Source: CAWDLX01 sp046728155
GTDB taxonomy: Bacteria; Actinomycetota; Actinomycetes; Mycobacteriales; Micromonosporaceae
Length of the DNA stretch: 64,000 bases
Reading direction: 5' to 3'
Assembly: GCA_046728155.1 (NCBI GenBank)
Contig: JBKPDY010000004.1
Coordinates: 1-64,000 of the forward strand
Positions 1-7,061 of the stretch are shown here, piece by piece. How positions within the stretch are numbered: the first letter of the stretch is position 1; every line of letters begins with the position of its first letter. A model generated the notes under the pieces. It was not told where the DNA came from. It searched no databases and was given only the letters and a program-made list of their open reading frames with translations. Position numbers and translations under genes: made by a program.

Positions 1-262
1 CGAGATACTGAACCGGGTCGCCCACGATGTAGTCAGTGTCGATCGATCCGATCTGGTCGACGAGGAAACGGGTTACTGCTCCGTTGATCTCCAAAGTGGG
101 GCGGAAGACAGCCGCTTGAGCGGATGTCGATGTCGGAATGACTGTGGCCACGCTCCACGGCATCGAACTTGGGCTCAACACGAGTCCCATGCACTTACCG
201 CGCTGCTCGTGTCCACGCTTCGCCTCGCCAAGATCCACGCGGTATACCGCTCCGCGAATCAC
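1..262 (-). CDS. MazF/PemK-like toxin, 3' end outside the window
   Basis: Partial gene, 87 codons visible, reading off the left edge. The peptide begins MVIRGAVYRVDLG, then shows GLVLSPSS, VATVIPTSTS and FLVDQIGSIDTDYIVG. This is the order of blocks in MazF/PemK (CcdB-fold) ribonuclease toxins: an RG-x-VY/W-VDLG first strand, a central P(L/T)ST-type strand and a VDQI strand near the C terminus. By family knowledge these are sequence-specific mRNA endoribonucleases neutralised by a small antitoxin. The GTG start at 262-260 (or the tandem GTG at 265-263) overlaps the antitoxin stop as GTGA, so translation is probably coupled. The remaining ~20-30 residues cannot be seen, so I cannot tell whether the toxin is intact. 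Confidence 0.85.
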   Translation of the reverse strand, partial: MIRGAVYRVDLGEAKRGHEQRGKCMGLVLSPSSMPWSVATVIPTSTSAQAAVFRPTLEINGAVTRFLVDQIGSIDTDYIVGDPVQYL

Positions 263-459
263 CACGCGTTCGCCTCGCGGTTCAGGTCTTCGTCAGCCAG
301 ACGCTCCGCATCCGAACGTGCTCGTGAGAGCCAGACCTCACGCTCGAGCAGGCGCAATGCGCGCCGGATGACATCGCTGGTTCGTTCATTCGGACGCATC
401 GCCGCTCTGATGATCCGTTCGTCCTCGTCCGAGGGTCGGAAGCCGATCGTCGTCGCCAT
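259..459 (-). CDS. Ribbon-helix-helix type antitoxin
   Basis: 66-aa acidic/basic protein. Residues 1-8 (MATTIGFR) form a short strand and residues 12-42 two helices with a turn at NERTSD, the layout of MetJ/Arc ribbon-helix-helix DNA-binding antitoxins. The C-terminal 20 residues are charged and would be the toxin-binding tail. It precedes the MazF-like toxin with a 4-nt overlap. By family knowledge such antitoxins both bind the toxin and repress their own promoter; a perfect palindrome just upstream (484-495) fits that role. The ATG lies only 6 nt after a good -10 hexamer, so the mRNA may be leaderless. Confidence 0.8.
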   Translation of the reverse strand: MATTIGFRPSDEDERIIRAAMRPNERTSDVIRRALRLLEREVWLSRARSDAERLADEDLNREANAW

Positions 460-465
460 CAGTCA

Positions 466-495
466 AGCATAGCCTGATGTGCTTGACAATTGTCA
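466..495 (-). promoter_or_regulatory. Toxin-antitoxin promoter and palindromic operator
   Basis: On the minus strand a TATGCT -10 hexamer (471-466) ends 6 nt before the antitoxin ATG at 459. A perfect 12-bp palindrome TGACAATTGTCA (484-495) covers where the -35 element would lie. The arrangement suggests a leaderless transcript repressed by antitoxin or toxin-antitoxin complex binding to the palindrome. The sequence elements are seen; the regulatory role is inferred. Confidence 0.55.
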
Positions 496-522
496 CACGC
501 TTGTGCAACGACGGCCCAACCC

Positions 523-1632
523 TTAGCCGAAGGGGTCGGGGCGGCGCTGGAGGAGTGTGTGCAAGGTTGACTGGATGGTCTCGCGCACCTGGTCTGCGAG
601 GTTGAACACGACGATAGGATCGTCCGCCTCGTTGGCGTACGGCGTCGTGTCGATCGGCTCGCCGAACTCGATGAGCCACTTGCTGGGCAGGGGCAGCATC
701 CCCAGCGGGCCGAGCCACGGGAAGAGTGGTGTTACCGGTACGAATGGCAGGCCGGTCACGCGGGCGAGCGGCTTGATGTTGGCAACGATGGGATAGATCT
801 CCTCCGCGCCGACGATGGCGGCCGGGACGATCGGCACACCGGTACGGAGCGCGGCGGAGACAAAACCGCCCCGACCAAAACGTTGCAGTTTGTACCGCTC
901 GTGGTACGGCTTCCCAATGCCCTTGAACCCTTCCGGGAAGACACCGACGTACTCCCCCTTCCGCAAGAGCCGCTCGGCGTCCGCGTTACACGCCAGCGTG
1001 CTCCCGGTCTTACGCGCCAGTTCCGACAGGATCGGCAGCCGGAAGACCAGATCGGCGCCGAGCAGACGAAGGTGGCGGTTCAGCGGGGTCTCGTCGTGGA
1101 CGGCGACGCTGAGCATCAGCGCGTCGACCGGGACGGTCCCCGAATGATTGGCGACGACCAGAGCGGCGCCGTCGCGGGGCAGCCGATCGGCTCCGGTTGT
1201 CTCCACGCGGAAGTAGTGCCGGTAGAGCAGTCGTGCCAGCGGCTGGACGAGCGCGTCGGTGAGCTCTGGGTCGAAGCCGAACTCGTCGACCTCGTACTCA
1301 CCGGTCAGCCTGCGCCGCAGAAAGCTGAGCACACCGGCGACGCGCTGGTCCCACACGTCCGGTTCAGGCGTGGGCTTGGGTGCCGGCGTTCTGCCCGTAC
1401 GGGCGCGACCATTGGGTGATGGGGACGGCCGGTCCCGTCCGCGAGCGGTGGGGGGCGGCGTCGCGCGCCCCCCCGGGCGTCGGTTGGCCATCTGATCACC
1501 GCCGATGACCCCGGCGGCGCGAACACGCCCGTCTGGCGGATGCCCGTTCGCGGCAGCGCCGTTCGGAGACCGTCCATTGAGGACGGATCGAGCGCGGGGC
1601 GAGTCCAGTCGCCGAGGCGTCGGCTCAGTCAT
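523..1632 (-). CDS. Lysophospholipid acyltransferase family protein (PlsC-like)
   Basis: 369 aa. Residues 160-360 carry the PlsC/LPLAT acyltransferase domain: NHSGTVPVD at 162-170 is the H-x4-D catalytic motif, and FPEGFKG is the later E-G block that binds the phosphate of the acceptor. Expected role is acyl transfer from acyl-CoA or acyl-ACP to a lysophospholipid or related acceptor at the membrane. Residues 1-95 are Pro/Arg/Gly-rich and low complexity, a tail not needed for the fold. The ATG at 1632 overlaps the stop of a repeat-derived micro-ORF (ATGA), which decides the start. It follows the NAD epimerase gene, the same order as Rv0501-Rv0502, so it is probably the last gene of that operon. 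The acyl acceptor is unknown. Confidence 0.88.
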   Translation of the reverse strand: MTEPTPRRLDSPRARSVLNGRSPNGAAANGHPPDGRVRAAGVIGGDQMANRRPGGRATPPPTARGRDRPSPSPNGRARTGRTPAPKPTPEPDVWDQRVAGVLSFLRRRLTGEYEVDEFGFDPELTDALVQPLARLLYRHYFRVETTGADRLPRDGAALVVANHSGTVPVDALMLSVAVHDETPLNRHLRLLGADLVFRLPILSELARKTGSTLACNADAERLLRKGEYVGVFPEGFKGIGKPYHERYKLQRFGRGGFVSAALRTGVPIVPAAIVGAEEIYPIVANIKPLARVTGLPFVPVTPLFPWLGPLGMLPLPSKWLIEFGEPIDTTPYANEADDPIVVFNLADQVRETIQSTLHTLLQRRPDPFG

Positions 1633-1763
1633 GCCGCTTCGCCTCCGCGCTCGCTCCGCTGCTGCCACCCCACGCAGACGCTCCGCTGCGCTTCACGTCT
1701 CCGCGGGGACCCCGGCGCGGGCCTAACGGCCCTGCGATGCTCACTCGCTGTCGGCTCAGTCAT
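1629..1763 (-). CDS. Family I repeat micro-ORF, extended copy, coupled to plsC-like gene
   Basis: 44 codons. It begins MTEPTASEHRRAVRP, is then expanded by an internal insert (APGSPRRREAQRSVCVGWQ), and ends QRSERGGEAA. Its ATG overlaps the stop of the preceding micro-ORF and its TGA overlaps the ATG of the acyltransferase, both as ATGA. The codons for the RGGE stretch contain GGAGG 9 nt before the next ATG, so the unit brings its own Shine-Dalgarno sequence. Whether the peptide itself matters is unknown. Confidence 0.5.
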   Translation of the reverse strand: MTEPTASEHRRAVRPAPGSPRRREAQRSVCVGWQQRSERGGEAA

Positions 1764-1840
1764 GCCGCTTCGCCTCCGCGCTCGCTCCGCTCCTCGGGCC
1801 TAACGGCCCTGCGATGCTCACTCGCTGTCGGCTCAGTCAT
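1760..1840 (-). CDS. Family I repeat micro-ORF, basic copy
   Basis: 26 codons, starting MTEPTASEHRRAVRP and ending EERSERGGEAA. Its ATG lies inside the last codons of the NAD epimerase gene, with GGGAG 7 nt upstream. Its TGA overlaps the next micro-ORF start as ATGA. The two units together link the epimerase stop to the acyltransferase start without any untranslated gap. The DNA is nearly identical to copies at 43.4-43.7 kb. Confidence 0.5.
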   Translation of the reverse strand: MTEPTASEHRRAVRPEERSERGGEAA

Positions 1841-2912
1841 GCGCGGGCTCCCTGCGGGGCCGGAAACGGGCGGCAGTTCGGACAGCCCGGATGCCGTCCC
1901 GTACCAGGTCCTGGGCGGCGACCAGCGCCTCCGGACGAAGAGTTGCGAAGCTGCCCGGGCCGTTGAGCCCGCGGCCGCGGACGAGATCGGCGAAGGCGGC
2001 CTCGCTGCTGCGCGGGGTGTACCCGAACTCGGCCACCAACCGGCTCGTGTCGACCACCCGGCCGTGGACGAACAGGTCGAGCTGATCGAGGTTGAAATCG
2101 CCGATGCCGGACGCCTTGACGAACGCGGCGAACGCCGACATGCCGGGCTCCACCACGGGGATCCCGACCCGACCGGCCCGGCGTACAGCCTGGGAGAGGA
2201 CCATGACGCCGGGTCCGGCGACGTTGAACGTCCCTCGGTGCTCCTCCACCACCGACCGGACGAGGATCTCCAGTGCGTCGTCGATATGGATGAACTGCAG
2301 CCGAGGATCGCGACCGAACACGGTCGGGACGACCGGGAGCGCGAAGTACCTCGTCAGCGTGGTGTCGGCACTCGGGCCGACGAACGGCGCCAGCCGTAGA
2401 ACCGTTGTGGTCACGTCCGGGCGGCGGCGGCTGAATCCGCGCACATACCCCTCGATCTCGATGATGTCCTTGGCGAAGCCGCCGCGCGGCATAAGCGTAG
2501 GTGGAGTCGACTCGGTGAAGACGCCGGGGTCGCGGAACGACGCGCCGTAAGCGGCCGTCGACGAGCGGACGACGAGCTTTCGCACTCGAGGCGAGGCCTG
2601 GCAGGCCCCGAGCAGCTGCATGGTCCCGATGATGTTGTGCTCTTTCATCGCCGGACGACCGACCCGGGCCGCGCTGGAGAGGACGCCCATGTGAGCCACC
2701 GCGTCGATCTCGCGGTCGGCGATGGCCGCCATGAGACCGCGCGAGTCGGTGGTCAGGGTTTCCACCCGCCGCGCGGCCAGAAGATCCGCGAGTTCGGGGG
2801 CGGGCGCGACCGTATCAACCCCGACGACGCGACTCACGGAGGGCTCGCCGGCCAGTAACGCGGCCAGATGCGCACCGAGGTACCGGCCAGCACCGGTCAC
2901 CAGGACGTTCAC
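1833..2912 (-). CDS. NAD-dependent epimerase/dehydratase (extended SDR)
   Basis: 359 aa starting at GTG. VNVLVTGAGRYLG at the N terminus is a TGxGxxG-type Rossmann nucleotide-binding loop, followed by VVGVD at the end of the second strand and VAHMGV/SSTAAYG in the core of the extended SDR fold. Sugar-nucleotide epimerases of this class act on NDP-sugars, but I do not see a canonical YxxxK pair clearly enough to assign the reaction. The order bS22, this gene, acyltransferase matches Rv0500B-galE2-Rv0502, which supports orthology with the GalE2-like conserved actinobacterial protein. It probably shares a transcript with the acyltransferase. Confidence 0.85.
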   Translation of the reverse strand: MNVLVTGAGRYLGAHLAALLAGEPSVSRVVGVDTVAPAPELADLLAARRVETLTTDSRGLMAAIADREIDAVAHMGVLSSAARVGRPAMKEHNIIGTMQLLGACQASPRVRKLVVRSSTAAYGASFRDPGVFTESTPPTLMPRGGFAKDIIEIEGYVRGFSRRRPDVTTTVLRLAPFVGPSADTTLTRYFALPVVPTVFGRDPRLQFIHIDDALEILVRSVVEEHRGTFNVAGPGVMVLSQAVRRAGRVGIPVVEPGMSAFAAFVKASGIGDFNLDQLDLFVHGRVVDTSRLVAEFGYTPRSSEAAFADLVRGRGLNGPGSFATLRPEALVAAQDLVRDGIRAVRTAARFRPRREPAHD

Positions 2913-2989
2913 CTGACGCCTCCGATATACCGCTATGTCATGTGATGGCAGCGGGCGCCATGGGCGGACGTGCTGTCCGCGGCTCCGAT

Positions 2990-3007
2990 CCGGCGGAGAA
3001 CCGCCGG
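2990..3007 (-). terminator. Hairpin between bS22 gene and epimerase gene
   Basis: CCGGCGG-AGAA-CCGCCGG forms a perfect 7-bp stem with a 4-nt loop, 8 nt after the bS22 stop. No T-run follows on the minus strand. It could be a weak terminator or an mRNA-stabilising stem that lowers readthrough from the ribosomal gene into the epimerase. Confidence 0.4.
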
Positions 3008-3014
3008 CGGATGG

Positions 3015-3116
3015 TCACTTGCCGAGACGGCGACGCTGGACGCGGGTCTTGCGCAGCAGCTTGCGATGCTTCTTTTTGGCCATACGCTTGCGGCGCTTCT
3101 TGACCACGGAGCCCAT
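3015..3116 (-). CDS. 30S ribosomal protein bS22 (AURKAIP1/COX24 domain)
   Basis: 33-aa, extremely basic protein: MGSVVKKRRKRMAKKKHRK, then LLRKTRVQRRRLGK. This matches the actinobacterial small-subunit protein bS22, described from mycobacterial ribosome structures, with the typical MGSVxKKRRKRM start. GGAGGA lies 9 nt before the ATG, a strong ribosome binding site. It lies downstream of the excisionase-type HTH gene and upstream of the epimerase, as Rv0500B does. It is too short for most gene callers. Function is structural, near the decoding centre of the 30S subunit by family knowledge. Confidence 0.93.
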   Translation of the reverse strand: MGSVVKKRRKRMAKKKHRKLLRKTRVQRRRLGK

Positions 3117-3309
3117 ACGGCAGTCTCCTCCAACAGGTGAGCGTGGCGTGGCGGAACCGGCCGACGGCATCGGTTCCTGTCCTGTCTAGCGACTGCGGCG
3201 ACGACGGAACGGGCCGCAGATCGCGTTCAGACTAGCCCGACCCGGCTGGGGAGCGTTAATCGGGAGCCGCCGGGTACGGCCGGCATCACGGCCCGCCCGG
3301 CGGCCCCGG

Positions 3310-3522
3310 TCAGGCTGACTCCGCGAATGCGTCCCGCAGGTAGTCGTTGACGGCACGTTCGGGTACCCGGAACGACCGCCCCACGCGTACGGCGGTCAAT
3401 TCGCCGGTGTGCACGAGGCGGTACACCGTCATCTTCGACACCCGCATCAGCGAAGCCACCTCGGCGACCGTCAGGAACTTGACGTCCGCCAGTTTGTCCG
3501 CGGTCTGCGGTGATCCAGCCAT
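3310..3522 (-). CDS. Excisionase-family helix-turn-helix DNA-binding protein
   Basis: 70 aa. Residues 15-60 (FLTVAEVASLMRVSKMTV, YRLVHTGEL, VGRSFRVPE) form the MerR-like winged HTH of the excise/DUF HTH_17 family. It has the same position as Rv0500A, upstream of bS22, so it is a chromosomal housekeeping regulator rather than a phage excisionase. BldC-like regulators share this fold; the target genes are unknown. About 190 bp separate it from bS22, enough for a separate promoter there. Confidence 0.85.
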   Translation of the reverse strand: MAGSPQTADKLADVKFLTVAEVASLMRVSKMTVYRLVHTGELTAVRVGRSFRVPERAVNDYLRDAFAESA

Positions 3523-3655
3523 GGCTCACCCCAACCCATCCCCGGCGCGAAACGCCCCTTTCGACGCCACGCGCGTGTTACTTGACAAAGGTACCGGTAC
3601 GGGAGTAGCCGGCGGGATGCCTTCGCGAAAGTTGATCGAATGCGTGCCGCAGGGG

Positions 3656-3780
3656 CTAGGCTGCCATTCCGCTCGCCGAGCACTGCCGTTCGCCTCCGCT
3701 CGCCGAGCACTGCGGCCCGGCTGAGCGAGCACCGCTACTCCGCTCGCAGAGCACCGCTACTCCGCTCGCAAAGCGACGAC
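3656..3780 (-). repeat. Family III short direct repeats after the ABC permease gene
   Basis: Four imperfect copies of a ~20-bp unit with core GTGCTCGGCGAGCGGA run through this stretch. The first overlaps the last codons of the permease gene. They make a 32-codon frame (3754-3656) that starts GTG 2 nt after the permease stop, with a peptide beginning MLCERSSGARSAG. Unlike families I and II it does not reach the next gene, which starts 130 nt further on. Composition and position resemble the other intergenic repeats; expression is doubtful. Confidence 0.5.
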
Positions 3781-4941
3781 CGGGTCGAGTCGTCCGGCCC
3801 GCATGGCCGGGACCACCCCGAAGATGATGCCGACGGCCGCGGAAACTCCGAACGCGAGCGCCACCGACCACCCGGTGATCGCCGCCGGCACGGGCGTGAG
3901 GGCGGCGACGGTCAGCGAAGCACCGAGACCGAGACCGATTCCGATGCCACCGCCGATCGTCGTGAGCAGCACGGCCTCCAGGAGGAACTGGAGCCCGATG
4001 TCACGGGGTCTCGCCCCCACCGCCTTGCGCAGGCCGATCTCTCGCGTCCGCTCCCGTACCGAGACCAGCATGATGTTGGATACGCCGACGCCACCGACGA
4101 GTAGCGAGATCCCGGCGATCGCCGCGAGTACGGCGGTGAGGATCCCCAGGATGTTGCCCAGGACGCCGAGGATCTGCTCCTGGGTCACGGCGCTGAACTC
4201 GGTGTCGGGATGGCGCTGATGGAGCACCGCGAGGATCTTCCTCCCCAGCGCGTCGATACTGTCCCGGTCTGGCGCCTTAACGGCCAACCCATCGATGCGG
4301 TTGGTGTCGAACACCCGCTGCGCGGTGGTGATCGGGATGTGTACCTCGGCGTCGCGGTTAACTCCGAGGCTCTGCCCCAGTGGCGCGAACACGCCGATGA
4401 CGCGGAACCGGACACCGGCGAGCGTGATCTGTGCGCCCACCGGATCCCGTTGCGGGAAAAGCGAATCCGCGATCTCCGAGCCCAGGACGGCGACCCGCCG
4501 CCCAGTGTCCACATCGGAGCGCGTCAGGTACGAGCCACGGGCGAGGTCGCGTACGAACACCTTGGTCGTGGTCTCCAGGACCCCGTTGATCGTGGCGAAC
4601 CGGCTGCGATCGCCCGCCCGTACGGTCTCCCCGGACGTCGTCGTCACGGCGACCCGGTTCCGATCGCCTACCACCCTTGTCACCGCGTCCACGTCGTCCA
4701 GACGTAGCCGGGAGACGGTCGGAGCCGCGGCGAAGTCGACCTCGCCGGGCACGATCAACAACAGGTTGGAGCCCAGTCCCTCGACCTGCTGCTCGACCAT
4801 GTTCTTGGCCCCGGTCCCGATAGCGACCAGCACCACAACCGCGGCCACTCCGATGACCACACCGAGCATGGTGAGCCCGCTGCGCAGGCGACTGGCCCGC
4901 AACGCGTCCAGGGCGACCCGCCACGCCTCCGTGAAACTCAC
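3757..4941 (-). CDS. ABC transporter permease, MacB/FtsX type
   Basis: 394 aa. An N-terminal transmembrane helix (about residues 22-45, LTMLGVVIGVAAVVVLVAIG) is followed by a large extracytoplasmic MacB-PCD domain (46-270) and three C-terminal helices of the FtsX domain (about 275-385) ending DPVVALRAE, the usual end of this family. With the ATPase and the membrane fusion protein upstream it forms a MacAB-like machine. In Gram-positives these export peptides, antibiotics or signal lipoproteins, or drive mechanotransmission; the substrate is not visible here. The GTG start overlaps the ATPase stop as GTGA. Confidence 0.92.
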   Translation of the reverse strand: MSFTEAWRVALDALRASRLRSGLTMLGVVIGVAAVVVLVAIGTGAKNMVEQQVEGLGSNLLLIVPGEVDFAAAPTVSRLRLDDVDAVTRVVGDRNRVAVTTTSGETVRAGDRSRFATINGVLETTTKVFVRDLARGSYLTRSDVDTGRRVAVLGSEIADSLFPQRDPVGAQITLAGVRFRVIGVFAPLGQSLGVNRDAEVHIPITTAQRVFDTNRIDGLAVKAPDRDSIDALGRKILAVLHQRHPDTEFSAVTQEQILGVLGNILGILTAVLAAIAGISLLVGGVGVSNIMLVSVRERTREIGLRKAVGARPRDIGLQFLLEAVLLTTIGGGIGIGLGLGASLTVAALTPVPAAITGWSVALAFGVSAAVGIIFGVVPAMRAGRLDPVVALRAE

Positions 4942-5621
4942 GCCCTGGCGCCTTCGATGACCCCGTCGCGCATGAAGATCCGCCGACGGGCCCGGCCCGC
5001 GATCGTCGCGTCGTGAGTGACGATCACGATCGCCACGCCACGCTCGGCGTTGAGCGTCTCCAGCAGGCTCAACACCGCCTCGCCCGAGCGGCTGTCCAGG
5101 TTTCCCGTCGGCTCGTCGGCGAGCAGGACAGACGGCCCGGTGACCAGGGCGCGGGCGATCGCCACCCGCTGCTGCTCCCCGCCGGAGAGCTGGTTGGGCC
5201 GGTGGTCGACGCGATGGGCCAGGCCGACGAGATCAAGCGTCTCGCGGGCCCGACGCCGCCGCTGCGCGCGGCGCATACCACGATAGATCAAGGGCAAGCC
5301 GACATTGTCGAGCGCGGTCGTCCTGGGCAGCAGGTGGAAACTCTGGAAGACGAAGCCGATCACTTCGTTTCGCAGCCGCGCGAGATTCGCCGCGGAGATG
5401 GCGCTGACGTCGCGCCCACCGAGGATCAGCCGCCCTTCGGTCGGGCGGTCGAGCCCACCGAGCAGATGCATGAGCGTCGACTTACCGGAGCCGGACGGAC
5501 CGGCGATCGCGATATAGTCACCCGGCTCAACGCTGAGCGAGACTCCCCGCAGGGCGGGAATGGTGACGCCATCGAGCTGGTACACCCGCGTCACGTTGCT
5601 CACCGCGACCGGGGCTGTCAC
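4938..5621 (-). CDS. ABC transporter ATP-binding protein, MacB/LolD type
   Basis: 227 aa. Walker A GPSGSGKST at about 40-48, Q-loop FVFQSFHLLP, signature LSGGEQQRVAIA at about 143, Walker B VLLADEPTGNLDS and the H-loop VTHD are all intact. The EPTGNLDSRSGEAVL pattern is typical of the LolD/MacB/FtsE group. It powers the adjacent permease. The GTG start at 5621 overlaps the stop of a 16-codon repeat-derived micro-ORF, with GGAGGAG upstream as ribosome binding site. Confidence 0.95.
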   Translation of the reverse strand: MTAPVAVSNVTRVYQLDGVTIPALRGVSLSVEPGDYIAIAGPSGSGKSTLMHLLGGLDRPTEGRLILGGRDVSAISAANLARLRNEVIGFVFQSFHLLPRTTALDNVGLPLIYRGMRRAQRRRRARETLDLVGLAHRVDHRPNQLSGGEQQRVAIARALVTGPSVLLADEPTGNLDSRSGEAVLSLLETLNAERGVAIVIVTHDATIAGRARRRIFMRDGVIEGARA

Positions 5622-5668
5622 TGTTTCTCTCCTCCGGGCTCGGTCCTACCTCCGCTGCGCTCGGTCAC
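5618..5668 (-). CDS. Family I-like micro-ORF joining the adaptor and ATPase genes
   Basis: 16 codons encoding MTERSGGRTEPGGEKQ, a shortened relative of the family I peptide. Its GTG overlaps the adaptor stop (GTGA) and its TGA overlaps the ATPase GTG (GTGA), so the three genes are joined end to end. GGAGGAG within the unit sits 7 nt before the ATPase start. The exact double overlap is what suggests a coupling role. Confidence 0.5.
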   Translation of the reverse strand: MTERSGGRTEPGGEKQ

Positions 5669-7011
5669 GGCAGCTCGTCGCCGGCGGCTACCTTGTCGGC
5701 CCCGGTCACCACGATGCGCTGCCCCGGTTGTAGACCTTGCGTGACCGCGACGTCGTTCTCGCCCTGGACCCCGAGGACCACGGATTGCTGTACCGCCCGG
5801 CCGTCCGGGCCGACTAGCCATACCGCGCTGCCGCGGTCGGTAGTGAAGACCGCGGAGGCGGGCACCGAGATGGCATCGACCGCCGTCCGCACCTTCAGGT
5901 GTGCCACGGCGCTCATGCCAGGCCGCGGTGTCGGAGGCGCCTTCCCGCCCTTGGCCAGGGCCGAATCGGCGAAGGTGAGCCGGATCCGGTAGGCGACTCC
6001 GCCCCGGGCGGACTGCGTGGGCAACACGTCGATCGTGCGTACGACCGCCACGTACGTCTGGCCCGGAGCCGCGTCCAGTTCGACGTCGGCGTCAACCCCG
6101 ACTGCGACGAGAAGTACGTCGGTCTCGTCGACCGCGCCAACGAGACCGAGTTCGGAAATATCGACGACCGTGACGATCGGGGCTCCCGCGGCGACCCGGT
6201 CGCCGATGGCCACGACATCGTCGACCCCGATCCGGCTCTGGTCCGCCGGCCCCGTCGCACCCGCGAGCGATCCCGACGACAGGTTGGCCGATCCAAGCAA
6301 TTGGGTGAGCGTGTCGCCGCCGCTGGCGGCAGTCGGTCCGGCGAACTGAACCACGCCTGAGATCGGCGACCGCAGCGTCATCGCGTCCACATTGGACTTC
6401 GCTAGGTCGTACGCCGCCTTGGCCTGGGCGCGCTGGGCTTCACCGAGAGCGGAGATCGCATCCGTGAGGCTGCCGATCCCCTGTTGTACCTGGGCAAGGA
6501 GCCGCCGCGATGTCCTCGCCGCCGCCTGGTACCGCTTCTGGGACGCGTCCAGCGCAGCGAGGAGCGCGGCTCGCACGGTGGGATCGGCGACCCGGTCGGC
6601 GGCCTCCCGCGCCGCGGCCACCGCATCGGACTCCGCGGCGTCGAGGGTCGACTGGACGCTCACGAGATCGACCGAGGAGCCGGCGAAGATGCGGCTCGTC
6701 GCGTTCAGCGCGGCCTTCGCGTCGGCGAGGCGCTGCCGCGCCGCCGGCGAGTCGACCACCGCCAGCACGGTGCCCTTGGTCACGGTCGCGCCCGGCCTGA
6801 CGTTGAGCGTCGTGATGGTGCCGTCCGACGGAGCAGTCAGCGTGGCGGCCGCCCGCGCGGTCACGGACGCGGGCACGTCGACGACCTCGGTGACGGTCGA
6901 ACGCCGGACCACATCGGTGCGGATCCCGTCCTCCGATGACGAGCACGAGGCGGCCGATGAGAGGACCGCACCGAAGACGAGAGCGGCCACAACGAGGGGG
7001 GTGCGGCGCAC
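5665..7011 (-). CDS. HlyD/MacA-type efflux adaptor lipoprotein
   Basis: About 448 aa. The N terminus (PLVVAALVFGAVLSSAASCSS) is a signal peptide ending in a weak lipobox at the Cys, so the protein is probably lipid-anchored outside the membrane. It contains the half-lipoyl motif (TAPSDGTITTLNVRPGATVT, about 60-85), an alpha-helical hairpin rich in Ala (about 95-215), the second lipoyl half (SPISGVVQF), and beta-barrel and MP domains with AVFTTDRGSAVWLV near the end. This is the membrane fusion protein of the MacAB-like system. Start GTG 7011 is preferred over TTG 7017. It follows the metalloprotease gene by 50 bp. Confidence 0.9.
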   Translation of the reverse strand: MRRTPLVVAALVFGAVLSSAASCSSSEDGIRTDVVRRSTVTEVVDVPASVTARAAATLTAPSDGTITTLNVRPGATVTKGTVLAVVDSPAARQRLADAKAALNATSRIFAGSSVDLVSVQSTLDAAESDAVAAAREAADRVADPTVRAALLAALDASQKRYQAAARTSRRLLAQVQQGIGSLTDAISALGEAQRAQAKAAYDLAKSNVDAMTLRSPISGVVQFAGPTAASGGDTLTQLLGSANLSSGSLAGATGPADQSRIGVDDVVAIGDRVAAGAPIVTVVDISELGLVGAVDETDVLLVAVGVDADVELDAAPGQTYVAVVRTIDVLPTQSARGGVAYRIRLTFADSALAKGGKAPPTPRPGMSAVAHLKVRTAVDAISVPASAVFTTDRGSAVWLVGPDGRAVQQSVVLGVQGENDVAVTQGLQPGQRIVVTGADKVAAGDELP

Positions 7012-7061
7012 CGGCAAAGTTTACGCAGCGGATCGTACGACCGGCTCAGGGGCATCCCGCG

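Noticed and set aside
3310..3522. Phage excisionase implying an integrated element
   Set aside because: No integrase or att site, and the gene is in a conserved chromosomal context with bS22.
3526..3732. 68-codon frame ending just before the HTH gene
   Set aside because: Passes through the third repeat type and the presumed promoter; no similarity and no start signal.
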